This document shows, in pieces, positions 44,001 through 55,910 of a DNA stretch of 64,000 nucleotides (the first letter of the stretch is position 1; each line of letters begins with the position of its first letter). The notes below the pieces were generated by a model. That model searched no databases. It was given only the letters and a program-made list of their open reading frames with translations, and was not told where the DNA came from. A program made the position numbers and the translations under genes. The DNA is from Cladophialophora immunda (Eukaryota; Ascomycota; Eurotiomycetes; Chaetothyriales; Herpotrichiellaceae): NCBI RefSeq assembly GCF_000835495.1, contig NW_015622544.1, positions 5,050,855 through 5,114,854 on the forward strand. The letters are read 5' to 3'.

Positions 44001-47000
44001 ATTCAGCCATCAAATTTCTGAAAGCAGATGAGCTGGGACAGCAGATCACTTTTGTAAGTGATGCAGGCCAGGATACTTCGGCGAAAATAAGGATTAACAG
44101 GAGCTGGCAATTTACCTGAGCTCCCCTGTACCACGGCGGCACCCTGGCGTGCCCCTCCAGGCCGAAATTGTGCTTGGTCTGGGCGAGCAGGCTTCCCCAG
44201 AATTTCTGGACGCCACGGATGGAACCAGTGGCTGCGCTAAGGCCAAAAGGCGTGTTTGTCTCCATTGGGCTTTGTTTCGACACGGCGCCTTTTCGCCGTT
44301 TCGCCGACGCCAATCTGTTGTTTATCAACTACCGCCACAGGCGAGCCCCAATATTGCGCCAAAGGAAGGCGGGGGATGTCGCTGGAAGAGAGAGCCGAAT
44401 GCAGACTACTCGTCTAGGCTTGTTGTGAGTCTTGGGAGGAGTCGTCATCGCAGCACCGCCCGGGGATGACAACAGATGAGCGTTTCGGGCGAGAGTGAGC
44501 AGTGGTAACCACGCATGACCACCGTGGCAGCATGACCCGAGAGAAATTTGTGGTCATGGATGAGAAATAGGTAGACGCGAAGCTACGAGGTACGGTGGAC
44601 GCGAGTGAAGACACATCCGCCTCTGCCCGGTGACGTGGGTACTGGTGTTCCTTCCATCTTCTCCAGAATTGGATGACCCATCATCCCAGGCATATTTGTC
44701 TTCCTGTTGGACGCGTGGGTGCACCTAGCCACTTACTGGGAGGCGCTACCAGGACCAAGGGACTGAGCAGATGCAATCAGAGCGAGTCATCAGGTCGACT
44801 GACTTATGCGCCACAGACGTGCGGGAGGTCACCGTCAAGCAAGCAAAGGGTGCAACTAAGCAGTCTCCAGCCATAGTGAATTGCGCAAATACTGGTAACT
44901 CCGGTGGGGTCGTACACCTCGGCACGAGGCATTGCAAATTCCAGCCAAAGCCAAGAAGGGGAAGCCACAGGACACATCATCAAGGACGTGTGGTGGTCGT
45001 GGTGGTGGTGGCTTGATGCTGTAAACAACCAAAGAGAGTACCGTGTAGCTCCATCCGGAGTGACTCGGTGTATGTTTGTTGCCAGAGACAAGAGGGGGTT
45101 GGGGCTCTAGGTCAAGAGAAATAGGCCACAACAGAGAAGAAGTGAGTTGGCTGGTTACTGGCTGGCTGGTGGTGGTGGTGGCAGCGACGCAGTCTGCGCT
45201 GGAGAGAGAAAAAACTTGACGTCGGCAGGTCGGAGGTCGGTGGAAGAGACCGCCGACATACCGACGCTAAGAACTTTAATCTGGGGACTAGTCGAATCTG
45301 AAGCGGCCAATCACAGACGCCAGACACAGCACTATTCTGTCTGCCCTGCTACTCCCACCGTGTACCTTGTTTTCCAGCATATTGGAGGACTCGGCGATCA
45401 ACAGATCTAACTGGGTTCTCGTTTCACTTCCTCGAAAACCACTCGATGACATTCTCGAGACCATGGGAGTCGCTCTCTTCCCTGTTCTGGAACAGAGGAC
45501 GGACAATTCGGTACCTGTAGCGAGTACCTACGGAAGTCCTGCGAGCCTCCTCCTCCCCGTCCTGGTCGAGGTCCGTAAAGCGCATCGTTTATGTTGCTAC
45601 TTTTATGGCTGTAAACCAAAAGAGGGAGGACCTGGGAGAAAGTCACGCTCCGTGACCTCTAGAGCAAGGCCCGTGGCAGATTGGTGAAGCCCGTCAACGA
45701 AAGTCCCCCAGATTACAAGAATGAACGGAGGACTGTTACCCGAACTGCCCAATCGCGGCTAACAGCCGCTAATCTCTCCACCCTCACTGACGCCATTAAC
45801 ATGGTCTTTACAATCATCAATGTAGAGGGAGAATGAGTACAGACGCCTGTTGTGGCCTTAGGATGCTGGATGTTGAATTGTTCAACAGCCAAAGCTGCCG
45901 CAATGGACAGTGAGTTGCAATACGAGCCTCGGATGGACTGCCTCTGTTTAGAGACCACCTGCAGCACGCATCGCTCGGGAGTATGCGCATCTCTGTTGCT
46001 GATCGAGGTGCCGATCGGTGACCCCTAAAGCCTTTTTCAGCGCTCTGGAGGCCACGAGGAGGGCCAAGAGCAGCGCCTCCACCAGCTGGGTGTCATTTGA
46101 ACGCCTGGGGACAGGTATGACGCGCTGGGCTCAGGTCTGGCGCAAACAAGCCCCCATGGGCGGGGACTGGGCAGCTACAGAATGGTTTGGCAATTGAGGG
46201 GAGACGAGTCACCACTCGCCAGCCAGCCCAGCCAGGTTGCTGAGTTCGCTGACCGAATCGGCATGGACGAGCGAAAAAAGGCAGCGGCTGACTGGGCTGA
46301 GGGCCCTCGCTCCATGACTTGCCAAAGCATGAGACGTGGAAGAGCCGTGACTCGGCGAAAGGGTGTTCTTTGGCGCTGGGCGAGAAGGAAGGGACTAGAC
46401 CACGACCAGCCCTAGTTGAAGCTGCGGCACGACGGGGTGGGCGTACGAGCATGGGCGTCGACGCATCAACAAGGGGGCTTTTCACTTTGAGCCGAGCATT
46501 TGGAAAGTTTGTCCTCTTCCCTCTGGGCCAGGGGGCAGGGATGGAACAACAGCTGACCAGGGTCACGACGCACACCAGGTGGAACCACGGCGACTGTGGG
46601 TTCCGTGTCACCTGGATGCGAGTGGGTGGAAGACGCCAGGACCGTTGGCTGGCTGCGTCAACTCGGAGGAGGAATGCTCGAGACTTGGGCCGGCGCTCGC
46701 CACAGGCCACTTCTCCTCTCCTCTGCACAGTCCCATGGCCCATGGGCCGCGCAAACAACTGTGGCGACCCTTGATCCTGCCCATCAAACCCCAAAAAGGA
46801 TGGGCCCTGTCGGCAAACTCCTCCGTTTCAGGTCCCAGGCTAGATATACTCCCATCTACCGCCCTCCATGTCCCCTACCCAGACTCTCTTATACTACACA
46901 AACATCTCCATTCACCCACACGCCCACTGCGATCTACCCAGAGCGGCAAACATTGTGTTGTGTTGACAAAGACTTACAAAAGCTCTTTGTCCCCCTCCTT

Positions 47001-47174
47001 ACTGATTAGCCTTTTTTCCCACACCACCACCCTCCATCACCGCCCAAGCACGGCTGACTGTATTTCTCTTGAGTGAATTTATTTCTCGAAATACGCTCCT
47101 GCCAAAAACAGTGACCTGTCCCTCCCCGGACCCTCTATATTAGTCGCCATCTGTCCCTCAGACGTCCAGTGACA

Positions 47175-48485
47175 ATGGCAGACTACGACTATCCTCAATC
47201 CCCGACCATGTCACAAGACAGACACATGGGCTCAATGGCCGCAGCCCTCAGATCGAGGTTGGAGGACCTCCCTCAATTAAATATGGCAAACCTGGGCACA
47301 CATTGGAAACGAACGTCTCTCGAATACCCCAACTCCGCGTCTTCATCACGCTCTGCATATTCATTCAGCTCGAGACTATCAGAAGATACCGACGCCACAG
47401 ACCTGACTGTCACACCGACCGCCCGCTCACGCGCAAGCACATTTGACAACACAGAGAGTCTACCTATGCCCGTTGTGCCGGCAGTGCCATGCAAACCCCC
47501 TTTGAGAGTAGTACTGGGAACAGCTTCGGTCGGATCGAACTTGTCACCACTCGCCAAAATCACCACAGTCGAGGACGCCTCGAAGTTCGTCGACTTGTTC
47601 CGGTCAAGGGGCTACGCAGACATCGACACCGCCCGAGCGTACCCAGTGGGTCGAGGTGGCACCTGTGAGAAGCTTTTGGGCGAGGATGCACTCCGACTAT
47701 CCAAATGGGCCAATGTTTCGACCAAAGTCTCGAGTTTCATGCCTGGATCCCACCGGGCCAAGAACATTGCCCTGAGCATTGACAGATCTCTGGAAGCCCT
47801 GAACACCGACACTGTAGACGTCATGTATCTGCACGCCCCCGACCGAGCCACCGCATTCAAGGAGACATGCGAGGCCATGGACAAGGCTTACCACGAAGGC
47901 AAGTTTGAACGCTTTGGTCTTTCCAACTACTCGGTCGAGGAAGTCGAGGAGATTGTACGCATCTGCGAGGAGAACGGCTATGTAAAGCCTTCCGTCTACC
48001 AAGGACAGTACAACCCCATCTGCCGAGGAGGCGAGGAACGATTGTTTGCGGTGCTTCGCGAACACAACATCGCATTCTACGCTTACAGTCCCTCGGCGTG
48101 CGGCTTTTTCTCCAACAAGGTCTCACGGGCATCGACGAGAGACAGGAACAGCCGCTGGAACATCGCCTCGCCTCTGGGCGCCAAATATGCCGGCGACTAT
48201 TTCCAGGATCCTCTATTCGCGGCCGCCGAGATTGTTCGTCAACAGGCCAGAAAATTCGGTATCAGTGGTCACGCTGCCGCCCTCCGATGGACGACCTGGC
48301 ATTCGCAACTCGGTGCCGAGTACGGTGACGCTGTCATCGTCGGCGCATCCAAGCTTTCTCAACTCAAAGAAAACATGGATATCCTCGAGCAAGGGCCTCT
48401 TCCCGAGCCTCTTGTCGAGACCCTCAACAGTGTCTGGGAAGACGTCCGGGCCCTCGAAAAGGGCCCCCGCTTTTCCTTTGTCTAA
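47175..48485 (+). CDS. Aldo/keto reductase (AKR7-like) with Ser-rich N-terminal extension
   Basis: A 436-aa, intronless NADPH-dependent oxidoreductase of the aldehyde-reductase type. The ATG at 47175 (MADYDYPQSP) follows a CT-rich leader. Residues 1-105 are a Ser/Thr-rich, low-complexity extension (SASSSRSAYSFSSRLSEDTD) not part of the fold. The barrel begins near RVVLGTASVGSNL and carries the catalytic tetrad: DIDTARAY (D151, Y156), VSTK (K184) and LHAPD (H220). Coenzyme-binding residues follow (GLSNYS, YQGQYN, AYSPSACGFF, IVGASKLSQLKENMDILEQG). The family reduces aldehydes and dicarbonyls in detoxification; the substrate is unknown. It is the only confident gene between 38.7 and 55.5 kb. 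Confidence 0.9.
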   Translation: MADYDYPQSPTMSQDRHMGSMAAALRSRLEDLPQLNMANLGTHWKRTSLEYPNSASSSRSAYSFSSRLSEDTDATDLTVTPTARSRASTFDNTESLPMPVVPAVPCKPPLRVVLGTASVGSNLSPLAKITTVEDASKFVDLFRSRGYADIDTARAYPVGRGGTCEKLLGEDALRLSKWANVSTKVSSFMPGSHRAKNIALSIDRSLEALNTDTVDVMYLHAPDRATAFKETCEAMDKAYHEGKFERFGLSNYSVEEVEEIVRICEENGYVKPSVYQGQYNPICRGGEERLFAVLREHNIAFYAYSPSACGFFSNKVSRASTRDRNSRWNIASPLGAKYAGDYFQDPLFAAAEIVRQQARKFGISGHAAALRWTTWHSQLGAEYGDAVIVGASKLSQLKENMDILEQGPLPEPLVETLNSVWEDVRALEKGPRFSFV

Positions 48486-49908
48486 ATGTATCACGACTTT
48501 TTGCAGGCTACGAAACGGACATGGCACAATGAACGGAATACACGGAGAAATGGGGGGCTTTCTACGGCGTTGCTTTCTCACGGAACACAAAAATTCCCCA
48601 GTCGTGGGGGTCTTTTTTTCTTCTCACGGAAAGAATTTTATCCTTCTATCACGATCCCTCAAGTGCTGAGTTGGATCTATTGTCTTTTTTTGGCAAACGT
48701 TCCAAAACCGAACGTCTTCTTTTTTTGATTGGATTGTTACTGTATGTGTCATGATACCCAATGCGGCTGTATGTTATTCTGAGAAACAGCATGGAAATGT
48801 CTCTCTACCGGTCTCTGGAAGACGCAGGTTGTCAACTATGGGTCGAGCTTACAGGCTCGTACACCATGTGAGACCCAGAATGCTCTGGGAAAGAGGCGTA
48901 TCAAGTTGAGAGATCGCCCACTTCTAGGTAGCAAAATGGAAACATCTATTGGACTATGCAATTCACAATCGTTCCTTCATCCAAATATGGTCGTCTTTGT
49001 AATTCTCTTCACCCCCGGTCTTGTTCTGGTGCAAGTGCTTACATGCGCGGCTCGCAGGACGATGGGGGGTGGGAGAGGAAGTACCAGTTGGATTTGCATT
49101 CATTCCTCGCCCGATTTCTGTGGAAGAAGAATGATACTGGTCGAAACTTCTCTCTAGTCTCTGCGGCTGACCTCTAACCAGTCCGAAACGCCAGCGATGG
49201 ATCCTCCATCATGCACGGCATGTCGACGAGTCGATGTGCAGTTGTGCAACGAAGGATCCCGCCCATAGGCTCTTCGATCGCCCCTCCATGGTAACGACGA
49301 TGATTGGGGCTGTTTTCGGTGAGCAAATCAGTCCTGTCGGGTGTGGGCTTTCCATCATCCACACTCTGTGATGCGCTCACCTGCCGTGCGCGATACTCCT
49401 TGCACAGACCACGAAGCACCAGCTGGGAGCAAACCGTGCTGGCCCAGGACAAGAGGACACCCACTTGCCCAAGGGAGGAAGTGAGATTATGCCCTACTGG
49501 GGCTGATACGTGCCAGGCTTCCTCCTCTCCGCCTGTGGCAATATGGACAATCGCCCTAGAGAAAGGGGGGCTCGGCCATTGCCAGCCAGGTCAACAAATT
49601 GTCAACCACCAAGCTCGTAGACGAAAGAGGCAACCGATCTTACAGCATACTGTGAGGGGGTTGATTTCTTCCATGGCTCGGTTTCGAACCGGATCCCTTC
49701 TCCCTGCCTGGCTCAAAGCCGGTGAAAGAAGGCCATCGAAAATTTTTTTCCCAAGCGCTTGTCAACGTGTCGAGGCGGATCGCGGGGCAACAACCGCTAG
49801 AGAAAGTCTCCCTGCGGTCCAGTAGCAGCGTGTGGAAGCCCTCCTTCTAGTAGAATCCTTCGTATCGAACAAGGAAGTGATTTGCATCCTGCAATTGCCC
49901 GGTTCACG

Positions 49909-49942
49909 CACACACACACACACTCTCTCTCTCTCTCTCTCA
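49909..49942. repeat. Compound CA/CT microsatellite
   Basis: About seven CA units followed directly by about ten CT units. Confidence 0.93.
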
Positions 49943-51163
49943 CATTGGCGACCAAGCATTGCATCGAAGTCATGGTGCCAGACGTCCGAACTTACCCCCC
50001 TCGCAATGGGTTATGATCAGGGCTCAGGCCTCCCGACAGAGCGAAGGAATCTGCTCGTGTGACGAAGCATCTCCAGACACCATTTGGCATCCCCCTCCGC
50101 AAAATCCCTCGATCACTCGATCAGAACTGTGACTTGTAAGCGAATGAGGCAAATAATGACGTGGAGAGCAGGACGTTTGACTGGTCAGCCGACTCGACAG
50201 GCCCTTTACCAGAACACGCAACCTCGGGGTACGACTTGGGATGCCCTGGATGCCCTCTCGCTCCCCCAGTGTTATTCGTCAGGAAAGGTCCCGACCCTTC
50301 TCGTGGCCCAAGGAGCCCGAGGGCTGCTCTTTGGGACACCCTGCCGACCGAGTATCCAGCAGCTTACCTCAACGACCAAGGAACCCGGGAACCATCGAAT
50401 CGACTCCGCCCCCATCCACGTGGGTACCTCGTTTGTGCCTTGTCCTCCTGGGGAGCGACTTGTCTGCATTGGGCCAGGAAAGGCCTTGCCCGGCATTTTG
50501 GAACGACTTCTGGCCTAGTTCCTCCCTTGCATACTGCCAAGTCGTTCCGGGAGTCGCTGGGAAGTTTCAGTCTCCCTCTTCGGGACCGCAAGGGAGCTGG
50601 CCAAAGCCAGAAGTTCGGGTAATCGCAATGCTCCTTCACCACTTACGAGGGCATATGTGGAGAATAGGGCTGAGCCCTTCGCTTACAAAGTTGGGCGATG
50701 GTGCCTCCGAATCCCAGAGGGCGCAACAGTGTATGCGGTACCTGTCCTTCTCCTCGTAAGAGCAGTTAAACTCTCGGTGGCTGATCGGAGCATTCAGCTG
50801 CTAGAGCGGGAAGACCGAACAGGACGCCACAAAACCACACACTGGGCGTGGTTTTCGCTAACCTGCTCCCCTTTTCAGCCTTTTGCCAAACGTGTAGCGC
50901 TCAAAAACTTCCCGACTCTGGTGGACGGCTCGCTTCAGGGGGTGACGGGGATCTCGCGTCTTCTCTCCCCTTGATTGGGTTTGTGCCTCTATCTCTGGAT
51001 CCCTCCTGCGTCCAGAGGCCGTCTTTCTTGCATGAATTGTCTCGCAAACACGAGGCAGCCTCAAAAAAAGATCCCGCTTCCTGTTGAAGAGACGGACAAA
51101 TGGGGTAAATTACAGTAGAAGATCAACGAGGGCTGACTGAACTATTGCCCCTCGCATCTCTTG

Positions 51164-51207
51164 TCGCTATCGCTATCGATACCGCTATCGATACGACTAT
51201 CGATAGG
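51164..51207. repeat. Cluster of TATCGAT copies
   Basis: Within 45 bp the heptamer CTATCGAT (or its one-base variant) recurs four times, partly as TATCGATA palindromes. It may be a satellite-like repeat or a cluster of binding sites; no function shown. Confidence 0.7.
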
Positions 51208-54200
51208 CGAGGAGACGTGGGCGCCCGGTGGGAACTTGGGCTTATCGATCGCTGTCGTGATCCCCGTGGCGCCGCCCCCAATATCCCATCATCCAAACAA
51301 AAAACATGTGGTCGCTCTATTGGGGAACCACTGACGACCTGTCGGTTGCCCCTTTTTCCTGACCTGTTCATGGATGACCGCTTCTACTCCGCAAGATTTC
51401 TGAGACACCTCATGTCGCATCTAAAATCTTAGAGATACCAAGAAGCTAACTAGCAGAAGGACCGAATTTTTTGTTTGTTCATTCTCCATGCTGACGGGCC
51501 TTGATGTAGGAACCCGTGCTAGGAATCTCACCCATCGAGGGGCAGAGGGCGCCAACTGGCACAGTACTCTGCCTGAGAATCACAGCTCCATGGAGCTTAT
51601 GATGACACGTACTCAATCCTTCAGGCTGAGGTAAGAATCAATCTTCTCCACCCCGCTTTGGGAGCGAAGAGTATGGCTGTTCGCTATGGGTCTATGGGCC
51701 TCTGAGCAGAGAAAGGACCACCATTGGGAGTGCCCCCCCCCGTGCGCGTATGGTCACCAGCATACGAGGCACCTGCTGCATCACCGCTGCGTGTCTCATT
51801 CACACACCATCTCGCCTGCGCAAACTGGGTGTAAAATGGGAAAATGTGGAAAATTGCACTCACTCGTCTGCCGAATCCAACCGCAATTTGGCCACTGATC
51901 CTCTTGAGAGGAGGCTCTGGGCGTCGCAGGTGAGGGCTGCGTACGACCTTCTCGCTTTCTGGCTGGGTCGTATTCGTTCTGCGCCACCGAGTTTTCCTTG
52001 AATGGGTTGGTTCAACATCGCCCCCGAAGTATTGATGTGGATATCAGGCATTTCCTAAATCGGTATACGTGCTATACCCGCCAACGCAGAAGTCTCAAAT
52101 TCACATCGCGGCGATTTGGTTACTATTGTCCCTGGATTACTCAGGATAACCCCGAGAGAAGGGTCTGCTGTTCTGGGACGACCACGGTTACAGCAACAGC
52201 CTGTTCGCTTGCTCCCCTGCGACGCCCCCATGTCCTCAGCACGGCGAATCTAAGCCCAGCGCACACGTCGAGCTGCGGCTGCATCTTACGCGGTGGACAG
52301 CACAAAGTGAGTCATGTCGAACTGCGGCTTAAACTCTCTGGCGTCTGCCCGCCCTATCGCAAACAGTGATGCCCGGCGGTCGCTGCTGCTCGACCTTCAC
52401 GCTGTTGCAGATCCTTGCGCAAGCGTGATGAAGACACTGCCGCAGCTAGCACAGCTCCCTCGCTAGACGTCCAGCTAGGCATGATCAACATCTCGCCGCT
52501 CATCTTGGAGGCAGAGGCAGAAGCAGCGACCATGCTTGAAACTTGGGCTGGATGAGAATATTCGTCCTGTGACCATTCCGGGCGCTTAGTGGCGATGACA
52601 TGGTGTTTTGGATCTTGCGAAAGCAAAAGCCGCAAGCCGCATCGAAAAACTTCAGCACCGCCCGTCGACTTGCCTCACTGGTGGACTCAGAGCGAAGGGG
52701 CCCAGTTAGGCAGCGCCTTGTCGATGTGGGCGTGTCCACCATCTGATGTAAGGTGCTCTGGGCATCGCGGCAGTCGAGGTCCCAGACTCACTGTCCCTCC
52801 TGTGCCCCCAATCGTCCGTCTAGACAAATCTCGTTCGTCTGACACTTGACATTCGACACTGACATTCTGGTGACAGAGAATGACGGGAAAAGGGGGGCCC
52901 AGAGGACGACAGGCTCATGTCGGAAGGTCTTGCCTGGTCTACAACTCGGGGAGAGCAACGTAAGTACAGCTTTGGCTTGTGTCACTCCGAGGCTCTAGAC
53001 CGCCGACAACGTCTCCTATCATATCTAAGTGAAGGTTATGAGGCTGGAGTCTTGTTTTCCCACCCGGTTTGTGCCCATGTCTTGCTAGGCAGGAGGCTCG
53101 TGTGTGCGTCTCCGTGTCGCCATTTCGCCATATCCCCTCAGTCCGCCTCGCTGGTGGTCAAAACCGAGATCATGCTCTCTGTCTGGACTGCGAACACAGG
53201 TTCGCTTCGTTGGAGTTCCAGCCTTTCTGATGCGGTGATGCGTTCATAATCTGACCACAGTTGTCCGCCGGCCTCGTTTCATAAAAGGCCAGAAGGTAGG
53301 GGGAGTATCCCGCCACTGTGTCTGCTGTCCCGGGGTCGCATATTCTGCGAGGGATTGTTCAATCAAGTGGGCGGAGTCGCGCCAGATTTTCCAACCACCA
53401 CCACTACCCCGTTTCAGTCTGAGTCCGAACAGAGTGCTCTGAGGGATCCAGGTCTCATCTCCAACGTATTGTGGAAGCCCAGGTCGAGATTGACCAGACG
53501 CTGCTGTCTGCCGCCCAAAGCCCGGGCCAGACGCAAGACCTCGAGGTTTGGAAAGGGGCTCCTTTCAGCTTTAAAATCCAACCAGAACCCCCTCCCTCCC
53601 CTCAATAGTGGTGGCTGCTGGCAACGATGCTCCAGATCACAGGCAGGCAAAAGAGGCTTGTTATACGGCAAAAGCGGTGTCACCGGGTCGAAGATTGTCC
53701 AGAGGGATGTCGACCTGCAGGCAGCATACCAACTTACTCACCTCTTCACTTTCCTCCTCGTGGTATCTGGCTGAAACTGGCCTCGTCGTCCCTCCGCTGC
53801 GTCCCCGTGTTACGGAACTCATGCCACTGATGCCACTCAGGGTCTCTCTGTGCGACTGCAAGCCCCCAGTCCTCTCTCCCTGCCTCCCTTTGTCACGTTG
53901 CACCGTGCGTATGACAGACCAACCTCCTCCATTCTGGGGAAGCTGCACAAATTGCACAGGGCCCGGACCGGCATCGAGCGGGCGGGGATCCAGGCCTTGG
54001 GCATGGTGAAGGTCACACAAAAGACGCAGGGACACGAAAGTTGAAGTCTGGACTGAGGGGGAGGAGGGGGTCTGCCGTGCGACGACGCAGCAGGGCTTGT
54101 CAAGACGCGTTCGAAATATGTTGGGAGATTCCACCGCGGACGGCCAACCTCGCCCGTCGGTGTCGAGAGGTCATGCTGTGCTGTGTGTGACACGCTCGTC

Positions 54201-54365
54201 CACGTCTTTCCTGACCGGTTTGTGGCACCACATCCCTGCCCACCTCGACATCTTCTGCCCAGCACCTGTTTCACAGTGTGCACATTGCAGCAACTGGGAG
54301 AGCTCTCCTATGGTATCCCAATGCCACTTCACTCGATTGAAAGGCTGGAAAAGAGGGGGTGAAGA

Positions 54366-54388
54366 CCAGCCCAGCCCAGCCCAGCCCA
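54366..54388. repeat. CAGCC pentamer repeat
   Basis: Four tandem copies of CAGCC. Low-complexity DNA in the second gene-poor region. Confidence 0.85.
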
Positions 54389-54626
54389 CGCTGTGGTATG
54401 TATCACAAAGCGCAACCCTCCCTCCCCGCCATGGCAAGGAATGCATCAACCTCTGGGGCATGCAGGCAGGCAGGCAGGCGGATATTTGGGCCTTTATGGA
54501 ATCCTCACCCGGAGAAATCTCTCTGGCACTGGCTTTGCTGCAAAGGTAAGGAAGGGTAAGGCTCCAGCTCTAACCCCTTTCCAAACAACGTATTTTTTGG
54601 CCTCAGACCACGCTACCGCGACCTAT

Positions 54627-54647
54627 GCCCGTGCCCGTGCCCGTGCG
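54627..54647. repeat. CCCGTG hexamer repeat
   Basis: Three tandem CCCGTG units. Low-complexity DNA in the second gene-poor region. Confidence 0.85.
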
Positions 54648-55469
54648 GCCTTCATCTCCAATCAAGCCAGACCAGACCGGTCGGGTGCTGCAATGGAACC
54701 TGCGCTCTCCCGTACAGACGAGCGGGCGTGCGCCAAGCCGTTCTGGACGTGTCAACACGCATGTGCTGGACGCCAGGCGTGATTCAGATTGTGGGCATGG
54801 GCGTGGGCGTGGCCACGGCTGAAAGACTACATGGGCGTGTGAGCCAGGGGTCTCTTGTCTTCGGGAATGGTGGTCTCGATTCGGCGGAAGGCAAGACTTC
54901 AAACCTCCTGTGCCATCCATCGAGGGGGTCGGCGATCGGGGCTGATCGATCGGTTGGTCGGTCGATCCGAGATTCGAGGTCCCTCAACCTGGAGTTAAGG
55001 GCCATTTGGCATCGGGCTCCTCACGGTGCGATCCAGCGGGAGGAGAGACAGAGGAGATGGGAATGGAAATGTCAGAGCGAAGAGAGGAAAACGCACACTC
55101 CATCAAGAGAGGAAGGTTCGGAAGGGGCCAACATTATGAATCCGTACTTGGTATCCATCCATCTTTGAGCGAGGCGAATTGGTAGCAAGGCTGGTAGGTA
55201 GGGTTATGTGTTATATTTCTTGACCTATTGGAGGAGAATGAGCGACAAAACGTCCCAGTCACGGAACCCCCAAGCCTTCCAACGGTCCGACTCTCTTCAT
55301 CTCTCTCGAGGGAAAAAACCTTTCTCCCCGGCCTTGCGGCCCTCGACACCATCACCGCTCGTCACATCTCAATTACAACAACAACAACAGCAACATCCAT
55401 CACCTTGCGGCTCCTTTTTGGGAGTCCTCGGATGACCTCCTTTGCCTCCCCCCAATCCCCAAAGAACAA

Positions 55470-55748
55470 TCAGGCTTTCCTCGCCAAAATGCTGCCATTG
55501 GCCGCGTCGACCAGACCGGTGAATTGCCTGTAGGTCTGGTTGGTCGTGAGGACGACCGACTGGCCGCCCGCGGTGACGACGACCTCGACGCCCTGGAAGT
55601 CGGCTGTCAGCTCGGCGGCGTTGATCATGAGCTTGCCGCTCGAGTCCAGCGCGTAGAACTCCCGGATGGGCTGCTGGTGGTTGAGCAGGGGGATCTCGGC
55701 GTTTTCGCCGTGCCCGGTCTGGTTGTTGGTGAGTCGAAGGCGGACCAT
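55470..55748 (-). CDS. Small soluble protein of unknown function
   Basis: A 92-aa, intronless protein with its ATG at 55748 (MVRLRLTNNQTGHGENAEIP). The frame stays open upstream but only in leader sequence. It looks like a small beta-rich domain (VEVVVTAGGQSVVLTTNQTY) with no signal peptide and no Cys. Third codon positions are strongly GC-biased, and a TATA box lies about 155 bp upstream, so it may be well expressed. I do not recognise the family. It stands alone at the edge of the second gene-poor region. Confidence 0.65.
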   Translation of the reverse strand: MVRLRLTNNQTGHGENAEIPLLNHQQPIREFYALDSSGKLMINAAELTADFQGVEVVVTAGGQSVVLTTNQTYRQFTGLVDAANGSILARKA

Positions 55749-55902
55749 TTTGTTTTCGTCAGAACCGTTGTTCGGGGTCGTGGACTTCTTGTTGTGATAT
55801 ATGAATGAAAGACTCTCTTGAAGGCTCAAAGCACAGGGGTTTGTGAAGAAGGCTGTGTGTGAGAGAGAGAGAGACACTCCTGCCTGGGTTCCCTCCCTGC
55901 CC

Positions 55903-55910
55903 TTTTTATA
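55903..55910 (-). promoter_or_regulatory. TATA box of the small gene at 55470
   Basis: On the minus strand the sequence reads TATAAAAA about 155 bp before the ATG at 55748, with a CT-rich tract and GA repeats between. Position and match suit a core promoter; TATA boxes are uncommon in fungal housekeeping genes and suggest inducible or strong expression. Confidence 0.6.

Larger units (their letters stand above)
38668..47174. other. Gene-poor 8.5-kb region (1), no confident genes
   Basis: No frame here carries recognisable family features. Candidates I looked at and did not call include 38939-39157 (72 aa, acidic/charged), 41876-42109 (77 aa, starts MAIDNSIDRLKKVAS, with a hydrophobic middle and basic tail; the most plausible of them) and overlapping long frames on both strands at 42898-43540. 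Low-complexity items are the G18 run and short repeats, listed separately. The last 350 bases (46830-47170) are CT-rich, the likely leader of the aldo/keto reductase. I see no transposase, reverse transcriptase or long terminal repeats. It may hold long noncoding RNAs, small genes or decayed sequence; I cannot tell. Confidence 0.4.
48486..55469. other. Gene-poor 7-kb region (2), no confident genes
   Basis: Many short, overlapping open frames occur on both strands but none has family features or splice-supported structure. The first exon-like ATG at 52917 runs 46 nt to a GTAAGT donor but I found no partner exon. Repeats in the region are a CA/CT dinucleotide tract, a TATCGAT cluster, and short GC-rich pentamer and hexamer repeats (listed separately). 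No transposon genes or long terminal repeats are apparent. Confidence 0.4.

Noticed and set aside
46093..46794. 233-codon minus-strand frame upstream of the reductase
   Set aside because: Pro/Arg/Trp-rich composition without features; overlaps a 151-codon plus-strand frame and the likely reductase promoter.
49660..49735. tRNA-like segment on the minus strand with GGTTCGAAACC B-box and partly paired ends
   Set aside because: Only about 64 nt between the pairing ends, no D-arm or clear anticodon arm, T-stem pairs poorly.
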